Positions 7,807-16,808 of a DNA stretch of 64,000 bases are shown piece after piece. The DNA lies in NCBI RefSeq assembly GCF_003336675.1, contig NZ_QPII01000004.1, positions 186,001-250,000 of the forward strand. Direction: 5' to 3'. The DNA comes from Billgrantia montanilacus. Lineage in GTDB: Bacteria; Pseudomonadota; Gammaproteobacteria; Pseudomonadales; Halomonadaceae. Below the pieces are notes generated by a model. It had not been told where the DNA came from and ran no database searches. It was given only the letters and a program-made list of their open reading frames with translations. The position numbers and the translations under genes were made by a program. Each line of letters opens with the position of its first letter. Within the stretch, counting starts at the first letter, position 1.

Positions 7807-8703
7807 ATGGCGGTTGGGGTCAATCACTGCTCAACGCACGGAAGTCGGTCGCTAGGGTGTTTGCCGCTTACTCAGACCCATTGCGAGCTGGATGACGGAC
7901 TGGCAGTCAATCTGCTCCGTCATCATTCGGCGTTCGAGCGGATCGAAAAGAGCTGCGACCCGTATGGCAGGCCAATGCTGGCCCTGACCTTTGGTCTTCA
8001 AGGGGAATCGCAGTTTCGGCAGAACGATGGGGCGAGGTTAACCTTCCGTGCCGGTTACACCACGATTGCTGGGTTCACGGCCAGCCGAGGGGAGCGATGT
8101 CTGCCGGCCGGCCAGTCGATTCTACAGCTGCGGATCTTGCTCGATGAGCGTCGTTTGCGCCAATACGCCAACGGCGAGCAGGTAGCGAAGTGGTTGGGAA
8201 ACGACAGCGTCAATCGTTTGGCCTTTGCGGCCACGACAGGCGTTTGCCACGCCCATGTGCGAGCGCTGGCTTGTCAGATGCAGCAGGACTGTTCCCGCTT
8301 GGATATGCAAGTCCACGCACTCAGTGCCCTGGCGCATGCGCTAAGAGTTCTTCTGCTCGATTCGCGGGAAAATAATCGGCTGAGTCACGCAAGGATCGAG
8401 AGGCTCGAGCGGGCAAGGTCCCTGTTGCTGGAACGGCTCGACTGTCCCCCGGCGCTGGCCGACTTGAGTGCCGCGGTTGGCCTGAACGAGTGCGCTCTCA
8501 AACAGGGGTTCCGGCACCGTTTTGGCACGACACCACGACGTCTGTTGCATGAGGCACGCATGTGCGAGGCACACACCTTTTTAGAGAGTGGCTGCCAGGT
8601 TGCGCAGGCGGCATATCGGGTCGGTTATGCCCACCCAGGGAATTTCAGTGTCGCCTTCTTGCGCTACTACGGTTATTACCCCAAAGCCGTTTTTGACAAG
8701 TGA
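7807..8703 (+). CDS. AraC-family regulator, PchR-like
   Basis: 298 residues from the ATG at 7807, which follows CAGGAG; the frame is open further upstream to 7753 without a ribosome site. The C-terminal double HTH begins near residue 205 (PPALADLSAAVGLNECALKQ, then GFRHRFGTTPRRLLHEARM). The segment GYAHPGNFSVAFLRYYGYYP matches the PchR/YbtA group, whose members sense siderophores or other hydrophobic ligands. Here the likely target is the adjacent hydrolase gene, so siderophore control should not be assumed. Confidence 0.85.
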   Translation: MAVGVNHCSTHGSRSLGCLPLTQTHCELDDGLAVNLLRHHSAFERIEKSCDPYGRPMLALTFGLQGESQFRQNDGARLTFRAGYTTIAGFTASRGERCLPAGQSILQLRILLDERRLRQYANGEQVAKWLGNDSVNRLAFAATTGVCHAHVRALACQMQQDCSRLDMQVHALSALAHALRVLLLDSRENNRLSHARIERLERARSLLLERLDCPPALADLSAAVGLNECALKQGFRHRFGTTPRRLLHEARMCEAHTFLESGCQVAQAAYRVGYAHPGNFSVAFLRYYGYYPKAVFDK

Positions 8704-8750
8704 CGCTAACCGTGGCGAAACGGAAACCCGGCCAGCGTCGTCCTTGCCGG

Positions 8751-9521
8751 TCAGGTTCGGTTGATCGAGACGCCACCATCGGCCAGCATCGCCGTGCCGG
8801 TGACAAAGCTGGCATCGTCGGAAGCCAGGTAGAGCGCCGCTCGGGCGATCTCCTCCGGCGTGGCCATGCGCTTGAGCGCGTGCAGGTTCTCGACGAACGT
8901 CAGGACTTCCGGGCCCGCGTCGGGGGCATTGGTGATGCTGGCGGGCGTATCGGTGCCTCCGGGCAGCAGGGCATTGACCCGAATGCCGTTGGGCCCCAGC
9001 TCGGCAGCCAGGCACTTCATCATGCCCAGGATGGCGGCCTTGCTGGCGCCGTAGGCCGCCATGCCGGGCAAACCGGCGGTATGGCCGACGAAGCTCGAGG
9101 TGAATAGCAGGCTGCCGCCGCCGCGCTGTAGCAGCGCCGGGATCTGGTACTTGGCGCCCAGATAGGCGGCGGTCAGGTTGGTATGAATGATGTCGTGCCA
9201 GTCACTCGGCGACGTATCCTGCAATGGTCCCATCGGCCCGACGATGCCGGCATTGTTGAAGGCGATATCGAGCCCTCCGAAGCGTTCCAGGGCGGTAGCG
9301 ACCAGGCGCTGGGCCACGCGCTCGTCGCCTACGTCTCCGGTGACGGCAACGGCGGTGCCGCCGTCGCGCGCGATGGCTTCGACCAGAGCATCGAGTTCGT
9401 CCCGGCGGCGTGCATTCACTATCACGTTGGCGCCTTCGCTGGCGAATAGCCGAGCGGTGGCATGGCCGATCCCTGAGCTGGCCCCGGTGACGATGGCGAT
9501 CTTTCCGGCAAGTCTGTTCAT
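8751..9521 (-). CDS. SDR-family oxidoreductase
   Basis: 256 residues. Rossmann motif TGASSGIG (residues 12-19), NNAG motif in FNNAGIVGP, catalytic YGASK (Tyr-x3-Lys) and C-terminal VTGTAMLADGG typical of classical SDRs. The start at 9521 has GGAG ten bases upstream; an in-frame ATG five codons earlier is less well placed. NAD(P)-dependent oxidoreductase of unknown substrate; no partner regulator is adjacent except the AraC gene ending 47 bases away, convergent. Confidence 0.88.
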   Translation of the reverse strand: MNRLAGKIAIVTGASSGIGHATARLFASEGANVIVNARRRDELDALVEAIARDGGTAVAVTGDVGDERVAQRLVATALERFGGLDIAFNNAGIVGPMGPLQDTSPSDWHDIIHTNLTAAYLGAKYQIPALLQRGGGSLLFTSSFVGHTAGLPGMAAYGASKAAILGMMKCLAAELGPNGIRVNALLPGGTDTPASITNAPDAGPEVLTFVENLHALKRMATPEEIARAALYLASDDASFVTGTAMLADGGVSINRT

Positions 9522-9769
9522 GGCGGTAGTCTCCATGGGAGGTATGGGGTGGTTTGGGTTCCCATGCCTACCCTGCCGGTGCTCGGGTGCGTCCTCACTC
9601 CGCTTCTTGCCGTCAAAAATCTGGCGGTTCGATGATGCTATGCTGCGAGTGTCGCGAAATGCTGTGAAGAGACGGGTTCACTTTGAAAGCAAGGGACGGA
9701 GTGTGCCAGGCGGGCTCAGGGATCATCCTGAACTCACGGAGAACGCCGAACCCACAGCGGAGGCCCGCC

Positions 9770-10939
9770 ATGCACGAGACATCCACCCATTCGTTTGCCA
9801 CCTTCGCTTCCGATGAGGCGAAATGGGCCGCGGTATTGGCTCGCGATGCCGCGGCGGACGACGCCTTCGTCTATGCGGTGCGTACCACCGGGGTCTATTG
9901 CCGTCCCACCTGCCCATCGCGCCGTCCGCGTCGCGAGAACGCCGAGTTCCATGCCGATGCGGCCACGGCCGAGCGGGCCGGCTACCGGCCGTGCCAGCGC
10001 TGCCGCCCCAAGGAGCAAACGTTGGCCCAGCGACACGCCCAGAGCGTCGCCAGGGCGTGCCGTCTTATCGAGACATCTGACGAACTCCCCTCGCTCGACG
10101 AATTGGCACAAGCTGCGGGGCTGAGCCGCTTCCACTTTCATCGTGTCTTCAAGTCGGCCACGGGGCTGACGCCCAAAGCGTATGCGGTCGCCTGCCGGGC
10201 GGGTCGTGTACGCCAGGCGCTGGCGCAACAAGATACCGTCACCGAGGCGATCTACGAGGCGGGCTTCAATTCCAGCGGGCGCTTCTATGCCGGCTCCAAT
10301 CGCATGCTCGGCATGACGCCCAAGCGTTACCGCTCGGGAGGGAAAGGCATGGAGATTCAATTCGCCCTGGGAGAGTGTTCGTTGGGCACGATTCTTGTGG
10401 CCGCCAGCGAAAAGGGTATTTGCGCCATTTCCCTGGGGAGCGATCCGGAGCAGCTGTTGCAGGAGTTCCAGGACCGTTTCGCCAACGCCAACCTGATCCC
10501 GGGGGGTAAGGATTTCGACGTATGGGTGGCCCAGGTGGTGGGCTTCGTCGAGACGCCTGGCCTCGGGCTATCGCTGCCGCTGGACATTCGCGGTACTGCC
10601 TTCCAGCAGCGGGTCTGGCATGCGCTGACCGAGATTCCCGTAGGCACCACGATCAGCTATGCGGAGTTGGCGGAGCGGATCGGCTCTCCCAAGTCGGTGC
10701 GCGCCGTGGCCAGGGCCTGTGCCTCCAACACCATTGCGCTGGCCATTCCCTGCCACCGGGTCGTGCGTAGCGACGGGGCGCTTTCAGGCTACCGCTGGGG
10801 AGTGGAGAGAAAGCGCGTGCTGATTGAGCGCGAAGGTCAGCGAGAAGCCGGTGAGGACGGTTCGGGAAAATCCCCCTCTAGCGCTTCAGTGATTCCCGCT
10901 TGCGGGGTACGCTCGAGGAAGGTCGACAGCACCACGTAA
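9770..10939 (+). CDS. ada: Ada bifunctional methyltransferase/activator
   Basis: 389 residues. The N-terminal Zn/methylphosphotriester domain has Cys44, Cys48, Cys75 and Cys78 (GVYCRPTCPS, RPCQRC), where Cys44 is the methyl acceptor. An AraC-type HTH spans about 85-190. The C-terminal O6-methylguanine methyltransferase has acceptor Cys328 in PCHRV. It repairs methylated DNA and, once methylated at the N-terminus, activates its regulon. The ATG at 9770 follows GGAGG. An odd C-terminal tail of about 30 residues after the normal end overlaps the convergent asnC-type gene by 103 bases. Confidence 0.93.
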   Translation: MHETSTHSFATFASDEAKWAAVLARDAAADDAFVYAVRTTGVYCRPTCPSRRPRRENAEFHADAATAERAGYRPCQRCRPKEQTLAQRHAQSVARACRLIETSDELPSLDELAQAAGLSRFHFHRVFKSATGLTPKAYAVACRAGRVRQALAQQDTVTEAIYEAGFNSSGRFYAGSNRMLGMTPKRYRSGGKGMEIQFALGECSLGTILVAASEKGICAISLGSDPEQLLQEFQDRFANANLIPGGKDFDVWVAQVVGFVETPGLGLSLPLDIRGTAFQQRVWHALTEIPVGTTISYAELAERIGSPKSVRAVARACASNTIALAIPCHRVVRSDGALSGYRWGVERKRVLIEREGQREAGEDGSGKSPSSASVIPACGVRSRKVDSTT

Positions 10940-11388
10940 CTGCGCGTGGCTTTGACGCTCGGCAGGGCATAGAGCCGGGCGAGGAGGCCTTCCAGTGCAC
11001 GGCTGCTGGCGCAGCGCACCTTGAGCAGCATGCAGGCATCGCCGGCCACGGAGTGGATCTCCTCGACTTCGGGCAGCTCCGAGAGTGCGAGCAGTTCCTT
11101 GGTCTTGCCCCATCCAGTGGAGTCGACGTGCACGAAGGCGAGGAAAGGTTTCCCTGTGGAAGGGCCATCCAGCATTGCCACCGTGCCGCGTATGCGTCCT
11201 GTGGCCCGCAGCCGTTTGACCCGTTCGTGCACGGCCGGCGCCGAGAGCCCGGCGCGGTCACCCAGTTCGGCGTAGCTGAGCCCGGCATCCTGGGCCAGTT
11301 CGCCTAATATTGTTCGGTCGAAGGCGTCCAGCGGGCGTGCCGCCTGGCCTTTGTTCCGAACGGTTTCTGTTTTTTTAGGATTCGGCAT
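10837..11388 (-). CDS. Lrp/AsnC-family regulator
   Basis: 183 residues. The HTH spans residues 20-80 (LDAFDRTILGELAQDAGLSY, SAPAVHERVKRLRATGRI) and the RAM/AsnC ligand domain about 90-165. The ATG at 11388 is preferred; a TTG at 11424 would extend it but has no ribosome site. Divergent from an MFS exporter, which is its probable target. Its last 34 codons lie antisense to the end of ada. Confidence 0.87.
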   Translation of the reverse strand: MPNPKKTETVRNKGQAARPLDAFDRTILGELAQDAGLSYAELGDRAGLSAPAVHERVKRLRATGRIRGTVAMLDGPSTGKPFLAFVHVDSTGWGKTKELLALSELPEVEEIHSVAGDACMLLKVRCASSRALEGLLARLYALPSVKATRSYVVLSTFLERTPQAGITEALEGDFPEPSSPASR

Positions 11389-11405
11389 TATCGCGATTGC
11401 TCCGA

Positions 11406-11443
11406 ATGGAATTCCTTTCTTCAATGGTAATGTCGAATTCCAT
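11406..11443. promoter_or_regulatory. inverted repeat between asnC-type gene and MFS gene
   Basis: ATGGAATTC (11406-11414) and GAATTCCAT (11435-11443) are perfect nine-base inverted copies 20 bases apart, between the two divergent starts. Spaced repeats suit an Lrp/AsnC oligomer. The second copy lies next to the GTG start of the exporter, so repression there is plausible. Confidence 0.5.
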
Positions 11444-11455
11444 CTGGAGCGAGTC

Positions 11456-12625
11456 GTGATTAGTCGTCATCTGGTTCTGTTAACTGCAGCCATTGCCGTA
11501 ATTGGCGCCAATTCGCTGGCGCTGAGCCCCATTGCCGCTGCGGTGGCGGAGGCATTCTCGGGCCGCAGCGCCGCCGATGTGATGACGGCTACGGCGCTTT
11601 ATGGCTTGGCCACGGCGGGCAGTGCACTGCTGCTGGCTTCGGTGGCCGATCGTATCGGTGCCGAGCGCGCGCTGGTGCGGGCGCTGCTGGTGCTATCCGT
11701 GGCGCTGGGCCTCGCTGCGCTCTCTCCAGCACTCTGGACTCTGCTTGCCGCCCAGGCGCTGGCCGGCTTGGCGGCGGGCGTGGCGCTGCCGGCGATCTAT
11801 ACCCTCACCGCCCAAGTGGCGGCGAAAGGGCGTGAGAGCCAGACGCTGAGCTTCGTGCTGACGGGGTGGACGCTGAGCCTGATGGTCGGGGTCGGTCTTG
11901 CGGCGTTGCTGGCCGACCTGCTGCACTGGCGTGCCGTCTTCACGGTACTGGCGCTGGCTGCCGTGGTATTGGCATTGGGAATATCGCGCTGCCACGACTG
12001 GGGAACGAGAGCGGGCGGTGCGACGCCGAGCTCCTTCCTCACTGCCTTGCGAATTCCTGGTATTCGTTCGGTGCTGCTGAATGTCGCTGCCTATATGACG
12101 GCGTTCTACGGCCTGTACACCTATCTCGGCCCGCATCTAGGCGAGGCTCTGCAGTTGCCTGCGTCCTTCGCGGGGCTGGCCATTGCCATTTACGGACTGG
12201 GCTTCGGCGCCGCAGCACCGCTGGGCCGGTTGGTCGACCGGCATGGTGCGAGCGCCGCCGCCTGTGTGACCTTTGCCGGCCTGATGCTCGTCTACCTGGG
12301 ACTGATGGGTGCCGCGATGCTTCCGCTGGTATTGCTGGCGCTCTGCTTGGGCTGGGGTGTGGGCAATCACCTGGGCCTGAACCTGCTCATGCGACAGCTT
12401 GCCGAACTCGACCCGGTGCAACGTGGGGCCATCATGGGGCTATACAGCGCTATCACCTACCTGTGCGTGTTCGCCGGCGCACTGCTCTATCGCCCGATCT
12501 ATGCGCACTTCGGCTTTGCCGCCTGCGCCTGGGCTTCGGCAATGCTCGTTCTGCCGGCCTTGGGCTGGGCGCTGGGGCAGTGGCGCAGGAAACAGGCTGC
12601 GCTACGCTGTCGCTCGGAGACATGA
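11456..12625 (+). CDS. MFS transporter (AraJ/sugar-efflux-like)
   Basis: 389 residues, 12 predicted membrane segments. The first begins HLVLLTAAIAVIGANSLALS, and the loop-2 motif A region reads LLLASVADRIGAERAL. The start is GTG 11456 with TGGAG seven bases upstream; reading further upstream would run through the regulator's operator. Probably a proton-driven exporter of an amino-acid-like or aromatic compound, given the AsnC-type neighbour; this is inference. Confidence 0.82.
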   Translation: MISRHLVLLTAAIAVIGANSLALSPIAAAVAEAFSGRSAADVMTATALYGLATAGSALLLASVADRIGAERALVRALLVLSVALGLAALSPALWTLLAAQALAGLAAGVALPAIYTLTAQVAAKGRESQTLSFVLTGWTLSLMVGVGLAALLADLLHWRAVFTVLALAAVVLALGISRCHDWGTRAGGATPSSFLTALRIPGIRSVLLNVAAYMTAFYGLYTYLGPHLGEALQLPASFAGLAIAIYGLGFGAAAPLGRLVDRHGASAAACVTFAGLMLVYLGLMGAAMLPLVLLALCLGWGVGNHLGLNLLMRQLAELDPVQRGAIMGLYSAITYLCVFAGALLYRPIYAHFGFAACAWASAMLVLPALGWALGQWRRKQAALRCRSET

Positions 12626-12652
12626 TGGCTTCGGATAATGAGGTATAACAGC

Positions 12653-13045
12653 ATGATTGCTTACACGATGGTGGGAACGAGAAATTTAGAGAATGCGCAG
12701 ACATTCTATGACCCTCTTTTCGTTGAAATGGGCTGGGATGTCTGCTGGAAAGATGATTCATGCATTTCCTATGGGAAAGAAACCGACCTCGACTTTCCGA
12801 GGTTCTTTGTCGGCTACCCCTTCGATGGTCAGGAAGCGAGTGTGGGCAATGGCACCATGACAGCGTTCCAGTTCGCGGCCCCTGAACAGGTCGACAAGTT
12901 ATACAACATAGCCATCGACAATGGAGGGAGTGACGAAGGCGCTCCAGGCTATCGGCCGCAATACGCCGAAGGGTTCTATGCGGCCTATGTTCGCGATTGC
13001 GATGGCAATAAGCTGGCGTTTGTTGTCTACCCGGAGGAGGCTTGA
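12653..13045 (+). CDS. VOC-family protein
   Basis: 130 residues, MIAYTMVGTRNLENAQTFYD at the start and AAYVRDCDGNKLAFVVY at the end, the classic glyoxalase-fold halves. Function unknown. AT content is visibly higher than in its neighbours, which hints at separate acquisition. It sits 27 bases after the MFS gene and may share its transcript. Confidence 0.82.
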   Translation: MIAYTMVGTRNLENAQTFYDPLFVEMGWDVCWKDDSCISYGKETDLDFPRFFVGYPFDGQEASVGNGTMTAFQFAAPEQVDKLYNIAIDNGGSDEGAPGYRPQYAEGFYAAYVRDCDGNKLAFVVYPEEA

Positions 13046-13167
13046 ATGACTCGATTGGCACGCTAATGTCTTGCGGGTACTGGAATGTTGTAACCTGCGG
13101 CGCTGTAAGGTTTACCGGGCAGGCCAACTGCGGTTCGGTGAGCTTCGTGTCGGTGTCGCCACTGGGT

Positions 13168-13746
13168 TTATTTCAACCAGCGTACGATGAGCGAGGCCAG
13201 GCAGTTGGCCCCGGTTGTCATGTCGGTGTGGCCACGCATCATCTCTTTCGATATCGCTTCACCTGCACCGATGATCCCGACGCAGCGTAGGCGAAGTGAT
13301 TCTTCGTCGAAATCGCAATAAGGCCGCAGTGCCTCCTGGTAAAGCTTTACGTAGTGATCGAGTAGCTCCTGCTGCACCGCATCCATCTCTTCCGTGCCCT
13401 TCAGAGCGGCCGATAGGGCATGCCATTCCGGCCCGACGTCCGTATAGCACTCCATATAAGCTTGACCCACGACCTGGGCAATATCCGCCAGATGGCGCGG
13501 CGCCTTCTTTAGCGCAGTGACAAAGGCGTCTGCCTTCGCTTGATCTAGCTGGCGATACAGCACGATGAGCAGGCCGGCTCGGGAGCCGAAGTGCTCGTAG
13601 GCGATGGGTTTGCTGACTCCGGCTCTCTCGGCCAGGTAGCCCAGGGTGAGGGCATCGGTGCCCTCCCTCTGCACGATGTTGAGAGCGGTCTCCAAAAGTT
13701 GCTCGCGCCGCTCGGCCTTTGTCAGTCGTCTTTTCTGTCTGGTCAT
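13168..13746 (-). CDS. TetR-family repressor
   Basis: 192 residues. The HTH spans residues 10-55 (REQLLETALNIVQREGTDAL, GVSKPIAYEHFGSRAGLL); the ligand domain is about 80-190. The ATG at 13746 follows AAGG; an earlier in-frame start at 13782 is less likely. Divergent from two tandem dehydrogenase-like genes with a 45-bp palindrome between them, so it almost certainly represses those genes and itself. Confidence 0.88.
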   Translation of the reverse strand: MTRQKRRLTKAERREQLLETALNIVQREGTDALTLGYLAERAGVSKPIAYEHFGSRAGLLIVLYRQLDQAKADAFVTALKKAPRHLADIAQVVGQAYMECYTDVGPEWHALSAALKGTEEMDAVQQELLDHYVKLYQEALRPYCDFDEESLRLRCVGIIGAGEAISKEMMRGHTDMTTGANCLASLIVRWLK

Positions 13747-13814
13747 GATCTGCCTTCTATTCCTTCTCAAGGATTCGTGCAACCCGTGCAGCGCACGGGT
13801 GCTTGACGAGGATA

Positions 13815-13859
13815 ACCTACAAGCAGTAACTTACAAAAGGTAAGTTACTACTTGTAGGT
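13815..13859. promoter_or_regulatory. 45-bp near-perfect palindromic operator
   Basis: The left arm is 13815-13834 and the right arm 13840-13859, 19 of 20 positions paired around AAAAG. The core is AGTAACTTAC/GTAAGTTACT and the outer part ACCTACAAG/CTTGTAGGT. It ends 18 bases before the first dehydrogenase start. It is large enough for two TetR dimers. Confidence 0.8.
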
Positions 13860-13877
13860 TTATTGGAGGAGAATATC

Positions 13878-14906
13878 ATGTCTCAGCGGAATGATGACCC
13901 GGTACTGCTCGTTGGAGGTTCCGGCGTGGTAGGGAGTCAAGCAGCCAGAACACTGCGGCGTCTGTATCCGAATTTGCCGCTTGCCATTGGTGGGCGCGAT
14001 ATGGAGAAAGCGGCAGCTGTGGCCCGGGAGCTGGGGAGGGCCGAGGCGATAAGCGTCGAGCTTGGTACAGCGGGCCTGGGGCTGACGGAGAGCCAGCGCT
14101 TCAGTGCTGTGGTCATGTTCCTGAAAGACGACACGCTGAGTTCCTTGCGCTATGCACAGCAGGCAGGAATTCCGCATCTGGGGATTTCGACCGCGGCCTT
14201 CGAGATAGCGCCGGAGGTTGCATTGCACATCAATGCGTCTACGCGTTCCGCCATACTCATGATGAGCAACTGGCTGGCTGGCAGTGCGACGCTTCCCGCC
14301 CTTCACCTGGCTCGTGAGTTCGCTTCAATCGATTCGATTCGGATTGCTGCGGTACTCGATGAGCAGGATATGGGAGGGCCTGCAGCCTATGCCGATTATC
14401 TGCGCCAAACTGGTGCGGTAACGAGCGCACTGATGCGAGAGGAAGGCAAGTGGGTATGGGCCCATGGCAAGCAGACGCATCGCACTTTCACCATGCTGGA
14501 CGGCACGACTGCGGAGGGTACGGCTTTCGGTAATTTGGACCTGCTCAGCTTATCCGGCGCCACCGATGCAAAAACGATTCGCTTCGACTTTACGCTTGGT
14601 GAAACCTCCAGTCGACGCCGCGGTGAGCCGTTCTCGACTGAGATTCTTCTCGATATTACTGGTCAAGACCTGAGTGGGAATCGACGCTCTATTCGACAGG
14701 CGATTGTGCATCCGGAAGGTCAGGCACCGCTGACAGCACTGGGCGTGGCGCTCGGCGTGGAACGGTTGCTGGGCCTCGGTGGCCAAGCGCCAGTGGTGCC
14801 GGGACTTTACCTACCCGATAGCCTGCTCGCCCCGGATTACTTTGTGCAGCGTATGCAGGAGATTGGCGCTCGCTTCCACGATCTCGAGCCGGAGGTTAGC
14901 TCATGA
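13878..14906 (+). CDS. saccharopine-dehydrogenase-like NAD(P)-binding protein, copy 1
   Basis: 342 residues. The Rossmann nucleotide loop is LLVGGSGVVGSQAAR (residues 10-24), followed by NLPLAIGGRD, where the acidic end of strand 2 suggests NAD. The C-terminal half has WVWAHGKQTHRTF and GVALGVERLLGLGG, both repeated in the next gene. It belongs to the saccharopine dehydrogenase/trans-acting enoyl reductase-like fold; substrate unknown. GGAGGAG precedes the ATG at 13878. It overlaps the paralog by four bases. Confidence 0.82.
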   Translation: MSQRNDDPVLLVGGSGVVGSQAARTLRRLYPNLPLAIGGRDMEKAAAVARELGRAEAISVELGTAGLGLTESQRFSAVVMFLKDDTLSSLRYAQQAGIPHLGISTAAFEIAPEVALHINASTRSAILMMSNWLAGSATLPALHLAREFASIDSIRIAAVLDEQDMGGPAAYADYLRQTGAVTSALMREEGKWVWAHGKQTHRTFTMLDGTTAEGTAFGNLDLLSLSGATDAKTIRFDFTLGETSSRRRGEPFSTEILLDITGQDLSGNRRSIRQAIVHPEGQAPLTALGVALGVERLLGLGGQAPVVPGLYLPDSLLAPDYFVQRMQEIGARFHDLEPEVSS

Positions 14907-15928
14907 ATGCCTCCTCTCTTGCTCCCGTGCTTCTGATAGGCGGGGCAGGCCGTGTCGGCTCACGGGCCGCTCGTTGGCTGCGTGACATGCACCCTGAGCT
15001 ACCGATCGTCATCGCAGGACGAGATATTGCAAAGGCGCGCCGGCTGGCCACCGAGATCGGACATGCCTCAGCCATTGTCATCGACTTGGGTCGGGTCGAT
15101 CTGGGCTTGGACGAAGATGCCTCATTTAGCGCCGTGACCGTGTTGCTTAAGGACGATTCGCTGAGCGCAATGCATTTCGCCCAGACGCATGGCGTGCCGT
15201 ACGTGGCGATTTCCGACTACGCCTTCGATATCGGACCGGAGGTGGCGCTGGGGGTAGCCAGGCCCAACGCGGCGCCAGTCCTTTTGCTCGGCCATTTCTT
15301 GGGGGGTATATCAGTGCTGGCGACACTGCATGCCACTCGCAACTTTCAGCGAGTGGATACCATCGAGATGGCTGCCGTCTTCTCCCCGGCGGATATCGGC
15401 GGGCCGACGGCCCAGGCCGATATGGCACGTGTCGCTGAAATTGCGCCTCATCCGCTGATGCTGCAGGACGGCCATTGGGTCTGGGCCAAGGGAGAGGCGG
15501 CACAGCGTACATTCACAGATATCGACGGCGTGGTACGGCAGGGGCAGGCCTATCCCCTGCTCGATGTGGTTAGTCTGGCGGTGGCGACTGAGGCTGTCTC
15601 GATCCGTATCGACGCTTTCATGCGCAATGATGCGGATTCCTCGCCTTCCCACCGGTTGATCATTGATATCGCTGGCTTAAGTCAGAATGGCGAGCCAAAA
15701 CGCACCCGCTGGGTAATCGAGGATGATGACTTCCATCAAGGCATGAGCGGCATAGGCCTGGCCCTGGCCATCGAACGACTGCTGGGGCTGAGCGGAGGCG
15801 AGCCGGTTAAACCAGGGCTCTATCACCCCGAGACTCTCTTGAGGTCGGAAGACGTCATGCAACGACTAAAGCAGGCAGGTGTGTCGGTTCGGGCTTATCC
15901 GCTGCCCGATCACGTGGTGTCTACATAA
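14903..15928 (+). CDS. saccharopine-dehydrogenase-like NAD(P)-binding protein, copy 2
   Basis: 341 residues, alignable end to end with copy 1: LLIGGAGRVGSRAAR, ELPIVIAGRD, WVWAKGEAAQRTF and GLALAIERLLGLSG. Translation is coupled through ATGA at 14903. Two such paralogs in one operon suggest a heterodimer or successive reactions on related substrates; neither is proven. Its stop lies 19 bases inside the convergent XRE gene. Confidence 0.82.
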   Translation: MNASSLAPVLLIGGAGRVGSRAARWLRDMHPELPIVIAGRDIAKARRLATEIGHASAIVIDLGRVDLGLDEDASFSAVTVLLKDDSLSAMHFAQTHGVPYVAISDYAFDIGPEVALGVARPNAAPVLLLGHFLGGISVLATLHATRNFQRVDTIEMAAVFSPADIGGPTAQADMARVAEIAPHPLMLQDGHWVWAKGEAAQRTFTDIDGVVRQGQAYPLLDVVSLAVATEAVSIRIDAFMRNDADSSPSHRLIIDIAGLSQNGEPKRTRWVIEDDDFHQGMSGIGLALAIERLLGLSGGEPVKPGLYHPETLLRSEDVMQRLKQAGVSVRAYPLPDHVVST

Positions 15929-16701
15929 ACCACCATCCTGAGATGCCGGTGCTCGTCCACCAGCAGCGTGGCGTGTTCGTACTCCCTCGGGCTGGATTCG
16001 GTGTCGAGAATCGAGCCGATGCCGTAGCGATAGGCCTCGTGGTTGGGTTGTTCCCACCAGCGGCGAAAATCCGGCGATAGCTTGGCGAGCGCATCGATCA
16101 GCTCCTGCATGGCCGGGTCCTCGGGCGCGGCCGCCAGATCGCAGCGGAACTGGGCCAGCAGGCGGGGGGCATCCTGATGCCAGTCGGGAAGGCGTCGACG
16201 CAGCGCCGGGTCGGCGAACAGCAGGCGCACCATGTTGCGCTCGCCGGGCTCCCTGTCGCTGAAGTCGAACAGGCTATCGGCCACCGTATTCCAGGCGATG
16301 ACGTCCCAGCGCAGATTCATCACGTAGGCGGGCCTGGGCATGTCATCCATCAGCGTCTGCACCAGGGGTGGAATTTCCTGCCACTGGTAGGCCTCCACCG
16401 GCGGCGGGCGGCGATGGGCGAGCAGGAACAGGTGGCAGCATTCGGCATCGTCGAGCTTGAGGGCCTTGGAAACGCTGAGCACAAAGCTCTCCGAGACGTT
16501 GATGTCGCGTCCCTGCTCGAACCAGGTGTACCAGGTCAACCCCACGCCAGCGAGGGTGGCCACTTCCTCACGGCGAAGCCCTGGGGTGCGCCGACGGCCG
16601 GTGCTGGGCAGGCCGACGTCGGCCGGCGTCAGCTTGTTGCGATGATGGACCAGGAAGTCGGTGAGTTCACTGCGGGTTCTGTCGAGGCTGCGTCCGGCCA
16701 T
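15910..16701 (-). CDS. XRE-family regulator with MmyB-like ligand domain
   Basis: 263 residues. The HTH spans about 10-80 (RRTPGLRREEVATLAGVGLT, YTWFEQGRDINVSES) and the PAS-like MmyB ligand-binding domain 100-255 (PRPAYVMNLRWDVIAWN). This family binds fatty-acid-like ligands and often controls neighbouring SDR or efflux genes. Divergent from the MFS drug exporter. Confidence 0.88.
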   Translation of the reverse strand: MAGRSLDRTRSELTDFLVHHRNKLTPADVGLPSTGRRRTPGLRREEVATLAGVGLTWYTWFEQGRDINVSESFVLSVSKALKLDDAECCHLFLLAHRRPPPVEAYQWQEIPPLVQTLMDDMPRPAYVMNLRWDVIAWNTVADSLFDFSDREPGERNMVRLLFADPALRRRLPDWHQDAPRLLAQFRCDLAAAPEDPAMQELIDALAKLSPDFRRWWEQPNHEAYRYGIGSILDTESSPREYEHATLLVDEHRHLRMVVYVDTT

Positions 16702-16764
16702 GGCTTCGTTCCAGGTAGTACCGCTGGTAATAGGATAACTGGCTATATTGTAACCCCATAAAGA

Positions 16765-16786
16765 TTGGCAAAGACTATCATGCCAA
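16765..16786. promoter_or_regulatory. inverted repeat upstream of MFS exporter
   Basis: TTGGCA (16765-16770), ten bases, TGCCAA (16781-16786), 22 bases upstream of the exporter start and 63 upstream of the XRE gene start. Probable operator for the XRE regulator. Confidence 0.45.
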
Positions 16787-16808
16787 CCCTATGGAAAGGA
16801 GGCATGGC

